A DNA stretch of 64,000 nucleotides from Rhodobacter sp. (lineage in GTDB: Bacteria > Pseudomonadota > Alphaproteobacteria > Rhodobacterales > Rhodobacteraceae), in the NCBI GenBank assembly GCA_020250445.1, contig JADCEF010000010.1:1-64000 (forward strand), given 5' to 3'. Positions 53,162 to 64,000 of the stretch are shown here, piece by piece. Numbering within the stretch: position 1 is the first letter of the stretch; each line of letters begins with the position of its first letter. Both the position numbers and the translations under genes were made by a program. The notes under the pieces are model-generated. The model was not told the DNA's origin. It searched no databases and worked only from the letters and a program-made list of their open reading frames with translations.

Positions 53162-53518
53162 ATGACCGATGCCGAAATCGCCGGTTGCCCCGTTCGCGGG
53201 GTTGTCGCCGGGATCAGCACCAAGTGGAGCGTGCTGGTGCTGCTGTACCTGTCCCGGCAGGACATGCGCTTTGCGGCGCTTCGCCGGGCCATTCCCGACA
53301 TCTCGCAGCGCGTGCTGACGGCAACCCTGCGCAAGCTTCAGCGCGATGGGCTGATCTGGCGCGGCGTGAAGCCAACGATCCCACCGCAAGTAACCTATGG
53401 TCTGACGCCGCTGGGCAGGTCGCTGATTTCGCAATTGAGCGGGCTTGCCACCTGGGCGCGTCAGAATCAGGCGGAGATCGAAGCGGCCCGACGCGCCTTC
53501 GAGGTCTTGGTGGAGTAG
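53162..53518 (+). CDS. HxlR-family transcriptional regulator
   Basis: A 118-residue winged-helix regulator: KWSVLVLLYLSRQDMRFAALRRAIPDISQRVLTATLRKLQRDGLIWR is the HxlR DNA-binding core, followed by VTYGLTPLGRSL. A single Cys in GCPVRG near the N-terminus is at the position used for redox or aldehyde sensing in some members. ATG at 53162; TTG at 53153 is also open. It is divergent from the exported SnoaL-like gene. Confidence 0.88.
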   Translation: MTDAEIAGCPVRGVVAGISTKWSVLVLLYLSRQDMRFAALRRAIPDISQRVLTATLRKLQRDGLIWRGVKPTIPPQVTYGLTPLGRSLISQLSGLATWARQNQAEIEAARRAFEVLVE

Positions 53519-53531
53519 CGCGCCCCACCGG

Positions 53532-54758
53532 TCAGGCGGTCTTCTGGATTGCCGTCTGATCCACCAGGAACCGCTGGGCAAGCGGAATGGCGGCACCGCC
53601 CAGGGCGCGGGCCTGTGGGCCGATGGTGCCTTCGCGGATCAGCGGCGGCGTGACACCGGACAGGTCCAGGCGGTGGAACGCCCCTTTCGTTTCGGCGACC
53701 AGCCGGGCGCGGACCGATGCGGGCATCCAGCCGTCGATCATCACGGTGTCAATCTCGACCAGGGTCGCGGCGCTGAGGATGGCACCCGCAAGCCCTTCCG
53801 CCGCCCCGGCGATCCAGGCCGAAAGAACGGCATCGCTGACCTGCCAGGGCTCGGGGCTGGCCCAAAGCTGATCTGCATCCTCGCCCGCCGCCGTCATCGC
53901 ATCGGCCAGCGTCGACAGCGAGGCCACGGTCATCAGCCGGTGGCTGCGCCCGTCGGGGCCGGGCACCGGCATGGGACCGACACCGGCCGCGTTCCCGGTG
54001 CGGCCCGTGAACAGGCGCTGGTTCAGCACCAGACCGCCGCCAATGAAGAAGCCGATGTAGAAATACAGGAAATCCGAAGGGCGCTCTCCTGTTCCGAACA
54101 CAAGCTCGGCCCCGCAGGCCGCCGTCGCATCGTTCTGGATGTAGACGGGCATGTCGCAGATATGGGCAAGTTCCGCCGCGATATCGCGGTCGCGCCAGGC
54201 ATCCAGGGCACCCGGCGGGGCTGCGATATGCTGCACCCAGTTCCAAAGCTGGAACGGCATGGCAATGCCAAGCCCGCCGATCCGGTCGCGCTGGGCGGGG
54301 GTCAGGGCAGCACCAAGCGCAGGCAGGGCATCCTGGACAAAGCGGATGACAGCCTGCGGCGTGGGGTAGCGATAGGTCTGCCGCCGGAAGCCGACCGGCT
54401 GACCCAAAAGATCGATCAGAACCAGATCGACCGAACGCCGCCCGATCTTGAGCCCGAAAAAGAAGGCCCCGTCCGATGCAAGCGACATCGGCACCGAAGG
54501 CTGCCCGATGCGGCCGCGGATCGGCTCGCCCCGGCGCAGCAGACCGTCGGCTTCCAGCCCGCGCATGATGACCGAAACCGTCTGCACCGAAAGCCCGGTC
54601 ATCCGGGCGATATCGGATTTGGTCAGCGCCCCGTCACGGCGCAGCAGCGACAGGACAAGACGTTCGTTATGGGCGCGCATGCCGCTTTGGTTTGACCCGC
54701 GCAGCCCGGCGGAGTCGACTGCGGGCCGCTCTGTCGCGGTGTCATGTTCCTGTGCCAC
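53532..54758 (-). CDS. ROK-family regulator of the frc sugar transporter
   Basis: A 408-residue repressor. The N-terminal winged helix is HNERLVLSLLRRDGALTKSDIARMTGLSVQTVSVIMRGL. The ROK domain has VYIQNDATAACGAELVFG and FYIGFFIGGGLVLNQRLFTG. The typical zinc-binding cysteine motif of ROK kinases is missing. The GTG start follows GGGAGGG. It is divergent from frcB, with AT-rich inverted repeats in the shared control region, and most likely represses frcBCAK in the absence of sugar. Confidence 0.9.
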   Translation of the reverse strand: MAQEHDTATERPAVDSAGLRGSNQSGMRAHNERLVLSLLRRDGALTKSDIARMTGLSVQTVSVIMRGLEADGLLRRGEPIRGRIGQPSVPMSLASDGAFFFGLKIGRRSVDLVLIDLLGQPVGFRRQTYRYPTPQAVIRFVQDALPALGAALTPAQRDRIGGLGIAMPFQLWNWVQHIAAPPGALDAWRDRDIAAELAHICDMPVYIQNDATAACGAELVFGTGERPSDFLYFYIGFFIGGGLVLNQRLFTGRTGNAAGVGPMPVPGPDGRSHRLMTVASLSTLADAMTAAGEDADQLWASPEPWQVSDAVLSAWIAGAAEGLAGAILSAATLVEIDTVMIDGWMPASVRARLVAETKGAFHRLDLSGVTPPLIREGTIGPQARALGGAAIPLAQRFLVDQTAIQKTA

Positions 54759-54830
54759 GAATCCCTCCCGTGCCGCGGACTAGGTCCGGGCGAAGGCGAT
54801 TAAGGCCAAGCAAACCACCCCCTGTCAATA

Positions 54831-54853
54831 ATAATTCAGAGTGATTTAATTAT
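54831..54853. promoter_or_regulatory. Candidate ROK-repressor operator
   Basis: ATAATT (54831-54836) and AATTAT (54848-54853) form an inverted repeat with 11-bp spacer in an AT-rich patch between the divergent genes. A minus-strand TTGACA (54828-54823) and a plus-strand TTGACG (54855-54860) flank it. Confidence 0.55.
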
Positions 54854-54966
54854 CTTGACGCGGATCGGGGAATCGGTTTCATCTGTGCTGCGCAGCGGGC
54901 GAACGGGCCCGCAGCACGGCGGATCGCCGTCAAGGCGGCCGCGTCATTCATTCGGGAGGACTACCC

Positions 54967-55998
54967 TTGAAACACACCAGGACACTGACCGGTCTTATTC
55001 TGGGTGCGGCAACTGCCGCGCTGATGTCGGCGGCACCGGCCGCCGCGCAGGACGTTACGGCCTGCCTGATCACCAAGACCGACACCAACCCCTTCTTCGT
55101 GAAGATGAAGGAAGGCGCACAGGCCAAGGCAGCAGAACTTGGCGTTACGCTGAAGACCTTTGCGGGCAAAGTTGACGGCGACCATGACAGCCAGGTTGCC
55201 GCCATTGAGGCCTGCATCGCCGACGGCGCGAAGGGCATCCTGATTGCCGCATCCGACACCAAGGCGATTGTCGACCAGGTGAAAAAGGCGCAGGCAGCCG
55301 GCATGGTCGTGATCGCGCTGGACACCCCGCTTGACCCGGCCGATGCCGCAGATGCCACCTTCGCCACCGACAACTTCGAAGCCGGCAGGCTGATCGGTGC
55401 CTGGGCTGCCGCCACGCTTGGCGCAGAAGCGGCCAATGCCCGGATCGGGTTCCTCAACCTGACCCCGTCGCAGCCGACGGTTGACGTTCTGCGCAACCAG
55501 GGCTTCATGACCGGCTTTGGCATCGACACGAAAGACGTCAACAAGATCGGCGACGAGGATGATGGACGGATCGTCGGACATGACGTGACCAACGGCAACG
55601 AGGAAGGCGGCCGCAAGGCGATGGAGAACCTTCTGCAGAAAGACCCCAACATCAACGTGATCCACACGATCAACGAGCCTGCCGCCGTGGGTGCCTTCCA
55701 GGCGCTGAAGGCCGTGGGCAAAGAAAACGACGTGCTGATCGTGTCGGTTGACGGCGGCTGCCCGGGCGTTCAGTCGGTGAAGGATGGCATGATCGGCGCC
55801 ACCTCGCAGCAGTATCCGCTGCAGATGGCGGCACTTGGCGTGGAAGCCATCAAGAAGTGGGCCGATACCGGCGAAAAACCGGCCCCGACCCCCGGCAAGG
55901 CCTTCTTTGACACCGGCGTGAACCTGGTGACGGACAAGCCCGCCGAAGGCGTGCCGTCCATCGACACCGCCAAGGGCCTGGAGCTGTGCTGGGGCTGA
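54967..55998 (+). CDS. frcB: Fructose-type sugar ABC transporter, periplasmic binding protein
   Basis: A 343-residue ribose-binding-fold protein. Signal peptide to AAAQ (about residue 28), then [48 protein letters not shown] and [14 protein letters not shown], as in FrcB of rhizobia. The start is TTG at 54967 behind GGGAGGA. It binds fructose or a related monosaccharide in the periplasm. A hairpin after it probably protects the 3' end and keeps its level above the downstream genes. Confidence 0.88.
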   Translation: MKHTRTLTGLILGAATAALMSAAPAAAQDVTACLITKTDTNPFFVKMKEGAQAKAAELGVTLKTFAGKVDGDHDSQVAAIEACIADGAKGILIAASDTKAIVDQVKKAQAAGMVVIALDTPLDPADAADATFATDNFEAGRLIGAWAAATLGAEAANARIGFLNLTPSQPTVDVLRNQGFMTGFGIDTKDVNKIGDEDDGRIVGHDVTNGNEEGGRKAMENLLQKDPNINVIHTINEPAAVGAFQALKAVGKENDVLIVSVDGGCPGVQSVKDGMIGATSQQYPLQMAALGVEAIKKWADTGEKPAPTPGKAFFDTGVNLVTDKPAEGVPSIDTAKGLELCWG

Positions 55999-56054
55999 TC
56001 AAAGCCGTTGTGCAGGGGTAATGCCCGGTTCATGATACCTGATGACAGCGGACG

Positions 56055-56078
56055 GGGCGGCTTTCGGGCCGCCCTTGT
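56055..56078 (+). terminator. Partial terminator / stabilising hairpin between frcB and frcC
   Basis: GGGCGGC (56055-56061) pairs with GCCGCCC (56068-56074), followed by TTGTT. The weak T-run suggests partial read-through. Confidence 0.6.
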
Positions 56079-56133
56079 TCCAGACAGGGTGCGGCCCGCG
56101 CGCAAGGGTTGATCCGGGGGGGAGGGAAGGAAG

Positions 56134-57195
56134 ATGAGCCAGACACAGGACTTCGAGACGGTTCTCGGACAAAGCGCGACGGCCGTCGCGCATTTCGACG
56201 GGCGCAGGACCGGGTTGCAGCGGCTTCAGCATTTCCTGCATTCCAATCCGGCGATGGTGCCGCTGATCGTCCTTGTCGGGCTGATCCTGTTCTTCGGGAT
56301 CGCCAAGGGCGAGAAGTTCTTTTCAGCCTACACGCTGACGCTGATCATGCAGCAGGTGGCGGTGGTGGGTATTCTGGCCGCCGCCCAGACGCTTGTGGTG
56401 CTGACGGCGGGCATCGACCTGGCCATCGGCGTCATCATGGTCTTTGCCTTTGTGATCATGGGCAACATGGTGGTGGCATACGGCATGCCCGCAGGTCTGG
56501 CCCTGCTGGCCGGGTTTGCCGTGGCCGGGCTTTGCGGTCTTGCCAACGGGTTCCTGGTGGCGCGTCTGCGCCTGCCGCCCTTCATCGTGACGCTGGGCAC
56601 CTGGAATATCGTCATGGCGATCTGCCTGATCTATTCCGCCAATGAAACCATGCGCGAAGCGGATGTGACCGCCGCAACGCCCTGGCTGCACATCTTCGGC
56701 ATCAGCTTCAAGCTGGGCGGGGCGGTGATCACGCTGGGCGTGGTGGCGATGATCGTGCTTTACATCGCGCTGTGGTACATGCTGAACTACACCGCCTTTG
56801 GCCGCCACATCTATGCCGTAGGCGACGATCCCGATGCGGCAGAGCTTTCGGGCATCCGCACCAACAAGGTGCTGATTGCCACCTACACCCTTGCCGGGGT
56901 GATCGCGGGGCTTGCGGCCTGGGTTTCGATCGGGCGCAATGGCTCGATCTCGCCCTCGACGGTGACGACGGATTTCAACCTGCAGGCCATCACCGCCGTG
57001 GTGATCGGGGGCATCTCGCTGTTCGGGGGGCGCGGGTCGATCCTGGGCACGCTGTTCGGCGCGCTGATCGTGGGGGTGATGAGCATGGGTCTGAACATGC
57101 TGAACGCCGACCCGCAATGGAAAGTGCTGCTGACAGGCATGCTGATCATCGCCGCCGTCGCGGTGGATCAGTGGATCCGCAAGGTTTCGGGCTGA
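56134..57195 (+). CDS. frcC: Fructose-type sugar ABC transporter permease
   Basis: A 353-residue permease of the branched RbsC type with about ten helices. LIMQQVAVVGILAAAQTLVVLTAGIDLAIGVIMVFA and AYGMPAGLALLAGF near the middle, and GDDPDAAELSGIRTNKVLIATYTLAGVIAGLAAWVS carries the ATPase contact. ATG 56134 is behind GGAGGGAAGGA. It forms the channel with FrcA. Confidence 0.9.
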   Translation: MSQTQDFETVLGQSATAVAHFDGRRTGLQRLQHFLHSNPAMVPLIVLVGLILFFGIAKGEKFFSAYTLTLIMQQVAVVGILAAAQTLVVLTAGIDLAIGVIMVFAFVIMGNMVVAYGMPAGLALLAGFAVAGLCGLANGFLVARLRLPPFIVTLGTWNIVMAICLIYSANETMREADVTAATPWLHIFGISFKLGGAVITLGVVAMIVLYIALWYMLNYTAFGRHIYAVGDDPDAAELSGIRTNKVLIATYTLAGVIAGLAAWVSIGRNGSISPSTVTTDFNLQAITAVVIGGISLFGGRGSILGTLFGALIVGVMSMGLNMLNADPQWKVLLTGMLIIAAVAVDQWIRKVSG

Positions 57196-57213
57196 AAGGG
57201 GGGGACCGGACAG

Positions 57214-57993
57214 ATGGCTGAACCCATTCTTGCCGCGCGCGGCCTGGTGAAACGCTATGGCCGGGTCACCGCGCTGGACCAGGCCGATTTCGAACTTTAC
57301 CCCGGCGAAATCCTGGCGGTGATCGGCGATAACGGCGCGGGAAAATCCACCCTGATCAAGGCGCTGTGCGGGGCTGTCACACCGGACGAGGGCGAGATTC
57401 TGCTGGATGGTCAGGTGATGACCTTTTCCAACCCGATGCAGGCGCGCAATGCCGGGATCGAGACGGTGTACCAGAACCTGGCGCTGTCGCCTGCCCTGTC
57501 GATTTCCGACAACATGTTTCTGGGGCGCGAAATCCGCAAGCCGGGAATCCTGGGATCGGTCTTGCGGATGCTGGACCGCAGCGCCATGGAAAAGCGCGCC
57601 CGCGACAAGCTGAGCGAACTGGGCCTGATGACGATTCAGAACATCGGTCAGGCCGTGGAGACGCTGTCGGGCGGGCAGCGGCAGGGTGTGGCCGTGGCAC
57701 GGGCCGCCGCCTTTGGTTCCAAAGTGGTGATCATGGATGAACCGACCGCCGCGCTGGGCGTCAAGGAAAGCCGCCGGGTGCTGGAGCTTATCCTGGACGT
57801 AAAGCGGCGCGGGCTGCCGATTGTGCTGATCAGCCACAACATGCCGCATGTCTTCGAGGTGGCCGACCGGATTCACATCCACCGCCTGGGCAAGCGGCTG
57901 TGCATCATCAACCCCAAGGACTATTCCATGTCCGATGCGGTGGCCTTCATGACCGGCGCAAAAGAACCGCCCGCCGAGGCTGTGGCGGCCTGA
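57214..57993 (+). CDS. frcA: Fructose-type sugar ABC transporter ATP-binding protein
   Basis: A 259-residue single-domain ATPase (the related RbsA has two). Walker A GDNGAGKST, signature LSGGQRQGVAVARAAAFGSKV, Walker B VVIMDEPTAALG, and switch LISHNMPHVFE. The single-domain form is characteristic of FrcA. The stop overlaps the frcK start. Confidence 0.92.
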   Translation: MAEPILAARGLVKRYGRVTALDQADFELYPGEILAVIGDNGAGKSTLIKALCGAVTPDEGEILLDGQVMTFSNPMQARNAGIETVYQNLALSPALSISDNMFLGREIRKPGILGSVLRMLDRSAMEKRARDKLSELGLMTIQNIGQAVETLSGGQRQGVAVARAAAFGSKVVIMDEPTAALGVKESRRVLELILDVKRRGLPIVLISHNMPHVFEVADRIHIHRLGKRLCIINPKDYSMSDAVAFMTGAKEPPAEAVAA

Positions 57994-58637
57994 TGGAGGC
58001 GCTGGCGGCAAGGATTTTGGCGCTGGCGGCGGCACGGCCGGGGCGCAGTCTGGTGGCTATTGCCGGGGCGCCGGGGGCGGGAAAATCCACCCTGGCTGCG
58101 GCCCTGGTGGACCGGCTGGGGCCGGAGGCGGCCCTGGTGCCGATGGACGGCTTTCATCTGGACAACGCCATTCTGGATGCGCGCGGACGGCGCTTTGCCA
58201 AGGGATCGCCCGACACCTTCGACGTCGCCGGGTTCGAAGCGGCATTGCAGCGGCTGAAGGCGGGGGGCGAGGTGATCGTGCCGGTCTTTGACCGCTATAT
58301 CGATGTGTCGCGCGGATCGGCCCGGGTGGTGCCGCCCGAGGCGCGGATCATCGTGGCGGAAGGCAACTATCTGTTGCTGCGCGATGCCCCCTGGGACCGC
58401 CTGCATGGCCTGTGGGACCTGACGGTGTTTCTGGATGTGCCACTGGCCGAACTGGAACGGCGGCTGATCGCGCGCTGGCTTCACCATGGGCTGAGCGATG
58501 GGGACGCCCGGCGGCGGGCAAATGACAATGATATTCCGAATGCGCGGCGGGTGATTGACGGCTCGCTTGCGGCGGATGTCGTGATCCGGCCGGACGATCT
58601 GCCGGGGCTGACGGTGACGGACCATTCCCCGGCCTGA
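57993..58637 (+). CDS. frcK: FrcK-like nucleoside/fructose kinase-like P-loop protein
   Basis: A 214-residue P-loop kinase of the phosphoribulokinase/uridine kinase/PanK superfamily. Walker A is GAPGAGKST, then VPMDGFHLDNAIL, EGNYLLLRD and RRANDNDIPNARRVI. It overlaps frcA by one base. FrcK follows frcBCA in rhizobia and was proposed to phosphorylate the incoming sugar, but its activity is not firmly known. Confidence 0.82.
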   Translation: MEALAARILALAAARPGRSLVAIAGAPGAGKSTLAAALVDRLGPEAALVPMDGFHLDNAILDARGRRFAKGSPDTFDVAGFEAALQRLKAGGEVIVPVFDRYIDVSRGSARVVPPEARIIVAEGNYLLLRDAPWDRLHGLWDLTVFLDVPLAELERRLIARWLHHGLSDGDARRRANDNDIPNARRVIDGSLAADVVIRPDDLPGLTVTDHSPA

Positions 58638-58945
58638 TGCGGATCAAGGGCCTGCGCGCCTGACCGGGCCACAACGTCCGGGATCAGGGGTGCGGCGCAG
58701 GGATGCTGGCCCGACTGACGCTGATCATGTTTCTCGGTCATGTCCAGCCGCCTGACCGGGACAGGAGCTGTCCTTGCCCCGACCAAGGGCATGGATGCCC
58801 GCACCCCGGTCCTGATCCTGGCGGTGCCCTGCTTTCTCTTTGCGCCCCTTTCAGCCCACTGGTGGCCCGACCGATTGAATGGCAAGATAGCACGCATGCA
58901 GAGTTTGATCTGCGCCGATGCAAACTGCCCGTCAAGGAGCCTGCG
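58638..58945. other. Gap before the cytochrome b561 gene, no gene seen
   Basis: About 308 bp without a recognisable product. No convincing coding frame or clear promoter motif is visible. Confidence 0.4.
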
Positions 58946-59431
58946 ATGCCAAAAGGTTACTCTTCCACCCAGATTGCCCTGCATTGGGTGATCGCCGTGC
59001 TGATCGTGCTGCAGTTTCTGTTCAACGATCCGATGGGAGAGGCCTTTGAAAGCGCGCTGGAGGGTGAGTTGCCGCCCTTCAGCTGGGCGGTCTGGGCGCA
59101 TATCGCGGGCGGGATCGCCATTCTGGCGCTGGCGCTGTGGCGGGTGGCGCTGCGCCGCAGCCGGGGGGCACCGCCCCCGCCTGAGGGTGAGCACAGCCTG
59201 ACCGGGCGGATCGCAACGCTGTCACACTGGGCGCTTTATGCGCTGATCCTGCTGTTGCCGGTGGGCGGGCTGGTGGCGTGGTTCGGCGGCGTGGAGCTTG
59301 CCGGCGAGGGGCATGAGGTGCTGTCGAACGTGCTGCTGTTCGTGGTGGCGGTGCATGTGGCGGCGGCGCTGTGGCACCAGTTCTGGCTGAAGGATCATCT
59401 GCTGCGGCGGATGATGCGCGCCGAGCGCTGA
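58946..59431 (+). CDS. Cytochrome b561 family protein
   Basis: A 161-residue membrane haem protein with four helices. Histidine ligands are in STQIALHWVIAVLIV, AHIAGGIAILAL, LSHWALYALILLLPV and VVAVHVAAALWHQFW. It shuttles electrons in the inner membrane, often oxidising ubiquinol or reducing superoxide. ATG 58946 follows AAGGAG. Confidence 0.88.
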   Translation: MPKGYSSTQIALHWVIAVLIVLQFLFNDPMGEAFESALEGELPPFSWAVWAHIAGGIAILALALWRVALRRSRGAPPPPEGEHSLTGRIATLSHWALYALILLLPVGGLVAWFGGVELAGEGHEVLSNVLLFVVAVHVAAALWHQFWLKDHLLRRMMRAER

Positions 59432-59765
59432 TCAGCCCAGAAAGACGCGCAGCGTTTCTTCGAACTCGCGCGGCTTTTCGGCGTGAAGCCAGTGGCCCGC
59501 GCCGGGAATTTTGGCAAATCGGGCGCGCGGAAACAGGGCGATGATCGCCCCCCGGTATTCGGGCAGGACATAGTCCGACAGCGACCCTGACAGAAACAGT
59601 GTCGGCCCGTCGAAGCGGCCAGTCGCCCGGGGCCAGCCGATGATACCCGGCATTTCCGCCTCGAGCACATCCAGGTTGATGCGCCAGCGGGGCGGGATGG
59701 ACTGACGGTCCAGCGATTGCAGGAAGAAGGCGCGCAGGGCCGGATCGGGCACGGTGGCGGCAAGG
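59432..59765 (-). pseudogene. Alpha/beta hydrolase, C-terminal half truncated by an insertion-sequence remnant
   Basis: The minus-strand frame reads VPDPALRAFFLQSLD, GPTLFLSGSLSDYVLPEYRGAIIALFPRARF and GAGHWLHAEKPREFEETLRVFLG, the C-terminal half of an esterase/haloperoxidase-like alpha/beta hydrolase: the catalytic Asp is in SLSDYV and His in GAGHWLH. The nucleophile elbow and N-terminal half are missing where an IS66 fragment begins near 59765. The product is inactive as it stands. Confidence 0.75.
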
Positions 59766-60074
59766 TGGCGGTCCGCCCTGAACCGTATGGCAAAAGCACG
59801 CGGCTACCTCTGCGATGGGCAACTCTATCTCGACAGCAATACCTGCGAGCGGTCAATCCGACCCGTCGCATCGGGCAGGAAAGATGACTTGTTCATGGGT
59901 TCCGTCGGGGGCGGAAAGGCCGCGGCCATCGCCTACACGCTCAGGGAAACCTGCAGGCTGAACAACGTCGCTCCCGAGGCGTGGCTTACATGGGACCTGC
60001 AGCGCTTGCCGGATCGCAAGATCAATCGCATCGACGAACGCATGCCGGGGAACTGGAAGCCCGGAAAAACCTGA
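59765..60074 (+). mobile_element. IS66-family transposase C-terminal remnant
   Basis: ARGYLCDGQLYLDSNTCERSIRPVASGRKDDLFMGS, KAAAIAYTLRETCRLNNVAPEAWLTWDLQRL and HxxNRIDE-like KINRIDERMPGNW form the C-terminal block of IS66 TnpC transposases (D.N..ERAIRP, INRIDELLPW). The N-terminal 400 residues, tnpA and tnpB are absent. It disrupts the adjacent hydrolase. Confidence 0.82.
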
Positions 60075-60077
60075 AAC

Positions 60078-60446
60078 ATGCCCCGAAACCGGACGGTCAA
60101 GTACAACGGGCACTGCCCGTTCACCGGCAGAAGTTATCTGTCCCCTGCTTCATCACAATTTCTTGTCCTCGACGCCCCCCATGTTGTCCCGGATGAATCT
60201 TCCGGTTCAGACAACCCGGCGAACAGCAATTTCCTTTCCAAAGACCTGCATTGCGCTTTTGATCGCGGCCTCATCGGTGTATCACCCATGCGCCTGATCA
60301 TTGTTCCGCACCCGGTTCAGGGCCTGAAGGGCAATGGATTTCTGGTTTCTCTGCACGGGAAACCGATACTCGCGGCAAAGTCACCGCATCTGAGTGTCTT
60401 GGACACTGCTTTGAACTGGCATCGCCAGAACGTTTTCGTCCCATAA
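60078..60446 (+). CDS. Small HNH-nuclease-like protein
   Basis: A 122-residue protein: CPFTGRS near the N-terminus, VLDAPHVVPDESSGSDNPANSNFLSKDLHCAFDRGLIGVSP, and SVLDTALNWHRQNVFVP at the end. The pattern (CxxTG, a His-Val-Val-Pro, N, and Lys-Asp-Leu-His) is that of HNH_2-type nucleases associated with restriction enzymes. The usual AxHIxP histidine is represented by PHVVP. The N-terminus may be truncated by the IS66 fragment just upstream. Codon and base usage is less GC-rich by eye than the rest. Confidence 0.55.
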   Translation: MPRNRTVKYNGHCPFTGRSYLSPASSQFLVLDAPHVVPDESSGSDNPANSNFLSKDLHCAFDRGLIGVSPMRLIIVPHPVQGLKGNGFLVSLHGKPILAAKSPHLSVLDTALNWHRQNVFVP

Positions 60447-60511
60447 CCTTCGCTGACATCGCCTTCCCTAGGGGCGCTGCGGACCGAAGTAACCGACAGA
60501 ACGTCCCCCCC

Positions 60512-62866
<2,355 letters not shown>

Positions 62867-62907
62867 GGCGGCGATGCTAGCGCGTCATGCGGGGAAGTTA
62901 AAGAACT

Positions 62908-62922
62908 GTTCTTCTTATGTTC
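62908..62922. promoter_or_regulatory. LexA (SOS) box before uvrD
   Basis: GTTC-TTCTTAT-GTTC: the direct repeat GTTC-N7-GTTC is the LexA site of alphaproteobacteria. It lies 42 bp before the uvrD start. Confidence 0.75.
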
Positions 62923-63269
62923 ATAAGTGGTTAACCTTTGACCTCCGGCAGCCGCGCGGCCCATCGGGCAAGACCGTCGGGGAATGAAGCACCCGAAAAA
63001 GCCGAACGCCATGAACCGCCCCGGGTCTTGCGGAGGCTCAGGCTTGCCAGAAGGGGCCTGAACCATAAGCAGGGCAACGAACAGGTTTTCGCCCGATCTC
63101 TGCGGACGCGCGGTCCGTGTGGCCGGCGGACACCGGTCCGACCGTTTGGTTTGACATGGGACGTATGCAAGATGGCTACGCGTTCCATCCCGCCTGATCA
63201 TGCCCATGCCCCCCCTTTGAACCGCCCTGCCTGTCGCGGTCGGGCGTGCTTTCGCAGCGGGCGCGGCGA
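62923..63269. other. Intergenic region, no gene seen
   Basis: About 350 bp with only short open frames on both strands that match nothing known. Confidence 0.4.
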
Positions 63270-63965
63270 TCATGACGAGGTCGGTGCACCGCGCGTGCTG
63301 ATCCTTGCGTCCTGACGATCTTTCCAATGCCGCGCCGCCGTCACGAAGGCCGCAATCCTTTCAGGGTCTTTGACCCCCGGCGCGCTTTCGACCCCGGACG
63401 AGACATCAACCTGCCGCGCGCCGGTCAGGCGCACGGCCTCGGCCACATTCCCTGCCGTCAGGCCACCGGCCAGCATCCAGGGGCGCAGCCAGCGGCGACC
63501 GGCCAGCAGCCGCCAGTCAAAGGCAAGGCCGTTGCCGCCGGGCAGGGCCGCCCCGCGCGGCGGTTTCGCATCGATCAGAAGCTGATCGGCCACGGTGGAA
63601 TACTCCAGGATCGCGGGCAGGTCGCCTTCATCCGCCACGCCCAGCGCCTTCATCACCGGCAGGCCGTAGCGGCTGCGCACCTCTGCCACCCGGCCGGGCG
63701 ATTCGGCGCCATGCAATTGCAGCATGTCCAGCGGCACGGCTTCGACAATGGCATCCAGAGTGGTGTCATCGGCATCCACGGTCAGCGCCACCCGCGCCAG
63801 TCCGACCGGGGCAGACAGCGCGGCCAGCCGCGCCCCGGACAGGGTCAGGTTGCGGGGCGACTTTGCAAAGAACACAAATCCGGCATAGGCCGCCCCGGCA
63901 TGCGCGACCGCAGCAACATCGGCCGGCGTGCGCAGGCCGCATATCTTCACACGGATATCGGCCAA
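63270..63965 (-). CDS. trpF: Phosphoribosylanthranilate isomerase
   Basis: A 231-residue TIM barrel of tryptophan synthesis, converting phosphoribosyl-anthranilate to CdRP. Motifs: [15 protein letters not shown] with the catalytic Cys, [52 protein letters not shown] and [19 protein letters not shown]. The start is TTG at 63965. It lies 3 bp after the stop of the gene entering from the right. Confidence 0.94.
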   Translation of the reverse strand: MADIRVKICGLRTPADVAAVAHAGAAYAGFVFFAKSPRNLTLSGARLAALSAPVGLARVALTVDADDTTLDAIVEAVPLDMLQLHGAESPGRVAEVRSRYGLPVMKALGVADEGDLPAILEYSTVADQLLIDAKPPRGAALPGGNGLAFDWRLLAGRRWLRPWMLAGGLTAGNVAEAVRLTGARQVDVSSGVESAPGVKDPERIAAFVTAARHWKDRQDARISTRGAPTSS

Positions 63966-63968
63966 GGG

Positions 63969-64000
63969 CTACCTGGCCTTCTGCTTGGGTTCCAGCAGGG
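63969..64000 (-). CDS. Last codons of an upstream gene (partial)
   Basis: The minus-strand frame ends LLEPKQKAR then TAG at 63971-63969. The gene enters from the right edge. In related genomes a LapA/DUF1049-type membrane protein gene precedes trpF, which would fit this Lys/Arg tail, but the fragment is too short to identify. Confidence 0.35.
   Translation of the reverse strand, partial: LLEPKQKAR

Overview
The window looks like chromosomal DNA of a high-GC alphaproteobacterium, most likely Rhodobacteraceae/Paracoccaceae. Support: a FrcBCA-FrcK sugar importer next to a ROK regulator, a DUF2852 gene, a Bpt-type protein transferase, a GTTC-N7-GTTC SOS box before uvrD, a corrinoid methyl-transfer module with a RamA-like activator, and an IlvB-IlvH pair. 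No complete rRNA or tRNA gene and no CRISPR array was seen.

Layout. 1-2105: insertion-sequence scar (partial dxs, an IS5-like fragment and an IS1182-type element whose transposase is interrupted). 2106-15645: a catabolic island with amidase, LacI regulator, SnoaL-like protein, PLP decarboxylase, GH3 glycosidase, polyamine-type ABC importer, M24 hydrolase, hydroxypyruvate isomerase and tartronate semialdehyde reductase. Four near-identical 16-bp operators tie the first part of it to the LacI protein. 15646-20815: IS21-like end repeats, adenine deaminase, a truncated DUF1345 gene, and a GntR regulator with its aminotransferase and TTTGATCA operators. 20876-25605: RamA-like activator, a 76-residue protein, a corrinoid/folate methyltransferase, a MetF-like protein and a small virulence-factor-family protein, all on the minus strand. 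25857-38274: housekeeping genes (Ppx/GppA, RlmE, DUF882 peptidase, L,D-transpeptidase, an LpxD-ACP-ketosynthase operon, IalB, a HerA-like ATPase, CcmF, CcmH).

38309-43216: the ilv locus. A leader peptide with a Val-Val-Ile-Val run and an attenuator-type hairpin precede ilvB. IlvB is separated from ilvH by about 2.4 kb of foreign-looking DNA: a Mu-F-like/secreted-protein gene pair, the 3' part of an initiator tRNA gene, a 37-codon copy of the ilvH 5' end, and a BrnT/BrnA toxin-antitoxin pair.

43405-51124: calcium/sodium antiporter, VOC protein, Bpt, RDD and DUF2852 proteins, YbaK-type deacylase, GlnE and KDPG aldolase. 51125-52560: decayed DNA with an IS256 remnant. 52573-58637: SnoaL-like protein/HxlR pair, then the ROK regulator and frcBCAK, a sugar uptake operon. 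58946-64000: cytochrome b561, a hydrolase cut by an IS66 remnant, a small HNH protein, UvrD with an SOS box, TrpF and the last codons of an upstream gene.

The least ordinary parts are the operator-defined catabolic island, the rearranged ilv locus, and a candidate small RNA at 33919-33991 whose 5' segment is repeated in inverted orientation about 120 bp away. Family assignments come from reading the translated sequence; no database search was run.
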